From contig CAZKTO010000034.1 of assembly GCA_964555685.1 (NCBI GenBank), positions 1-28,837 of the forward strand: a DNA stretch of 28,837 bases, written 5' to 3'. Position 1 is the stretch's first letter, and each line of letters opens with the position of its first letter. This DNA is from CAZKTO01 sp964555685. Its GTDB lineage: Bacteria > Chloroflexota > Dehalococcoidia > SHYB01. The notes under the pieces were generated by a model. That model was not told where the DNA came from and did not search any database. It saw only the letters and a list, made by a program, of their open reading frames with translations. The position numbers were made by a program, and so were the translations under genes. Positions 28,675-28,837 of this stretch are shown piece by piece.

Positions 28675-28837
28675 TTGTCCTGGGAACCCTTTCTTGACAG
28701 AAAGGTGTTCCCAGACCCTCCCAAAGAACCTTAGGCGTGGAGTGGCGAGGGGGGTGGGCCCTCAGGGCCCACCCCCCTCGCCACTCCACCTCTAAAGTTT
28801 TCTGGAAGGGGCCTGGGGAAAGCCTCTTTATCAAAAG
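28675..28837. repeat. Three-hairpin palindromic element, second copy, cut by the right edge
   Basis: Same order and orientation as 21957-22141. Hairpin A (28680-28714) has arms CTGGGAAC/GTTCCCAG and inner CCTTTCT/AGAAAGG. The linker contains CCCAAAGAACCTTAGGC. Hairpin B (28737-28789) has perfect 26-bp arms around a single C. The second linker is CTCTAAAGTTTTCTGGAAGG, and the first arm of hairpin C starts at 28812 (CCTGGGGAAAG) before the window ends. Linkers are almost identical to the first copy, while the stems differ by paired changes. Confidence 0.9.

Overview
The window is a 28.8 kb piece of a GC-rich bacterial chromosome, densely packed with housekeeping genes. I infer Chloroflexota (Dehalococcoidia or SAR202-like), with moderate confidence. 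The reasons are the split methylmalonyl-CoA mutase, an F420-type luciferase-like oxidoreductase, a lone CoxL/XdhA-family subunit, a lipoprotein with a long Thr-Pro linker, a DUF1461 membrane protein, and the DUF177-rpmF-fabD-fabG-nusB-acpP order. No rRNA or other marker settles this.

Layout. (1) 1-4058: a propionate/methylmalonyl-CoA block: end of the mutase large subunit, acyl-CoA dehydrogenase, methylmalonyl-CoA epimerase, and the B12-binding mutase subunit. Accessory DNA interrupts it at 791-1988: an AT-richer putative nuclease, a broken acyl-CoA dehydrogenase 5' end, and a DUF559 endonuclease-like gene between two identical 39-bp palindromic repeats. (2) 4071-7088: an MFS exporter on the minus strand, ribosomal protein L25, and convergent fmt. 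(3) 7089-11428: dnaA, a probable oriC, obg, nadD and pyrE. (4) 11425-13889 (minus): a luciferase-like oxidoreductase with a possible small coupled ORF, and a D-2-hydroxyacid dehydrogenase. (5) 13997-16855: tRNA-Leu, an orphan molybdenum hydroxylase large subunit, a strong bidirectional terminator, tRNA-Val and a CAU tRNA. (6) 16976-20295: two tandem near-consensus promoters driving DUF177, rpmF, fabD, fabG, nusB and acpP, which links ribosome assembly with fatty-acid synthesis. (7) 20308-28528: mazG, DUF1461, an FmdB-type zinc ribbon, a dienelactone hydrolase, an SbcD-like phosphoesterase coupled to a MaoC-like dehydratase, an MscS channel and a peptide-type ABC binding lipoprotein.

The most unusual signal is a roughly 185-bp intergenic element present twice in the same orientation (21957-22141 and 28675 to the window edge). 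Each copy is a chain of three hairpins. The central one has perfect 26-bp arms, and the copies differ at five arm positions, every one matched by a compensating change on the opposite arm. The DUF559 unit with its palindromes is a second, independent repeat system. I recognised no CRISPR array, transposase, integrase or rRNA.
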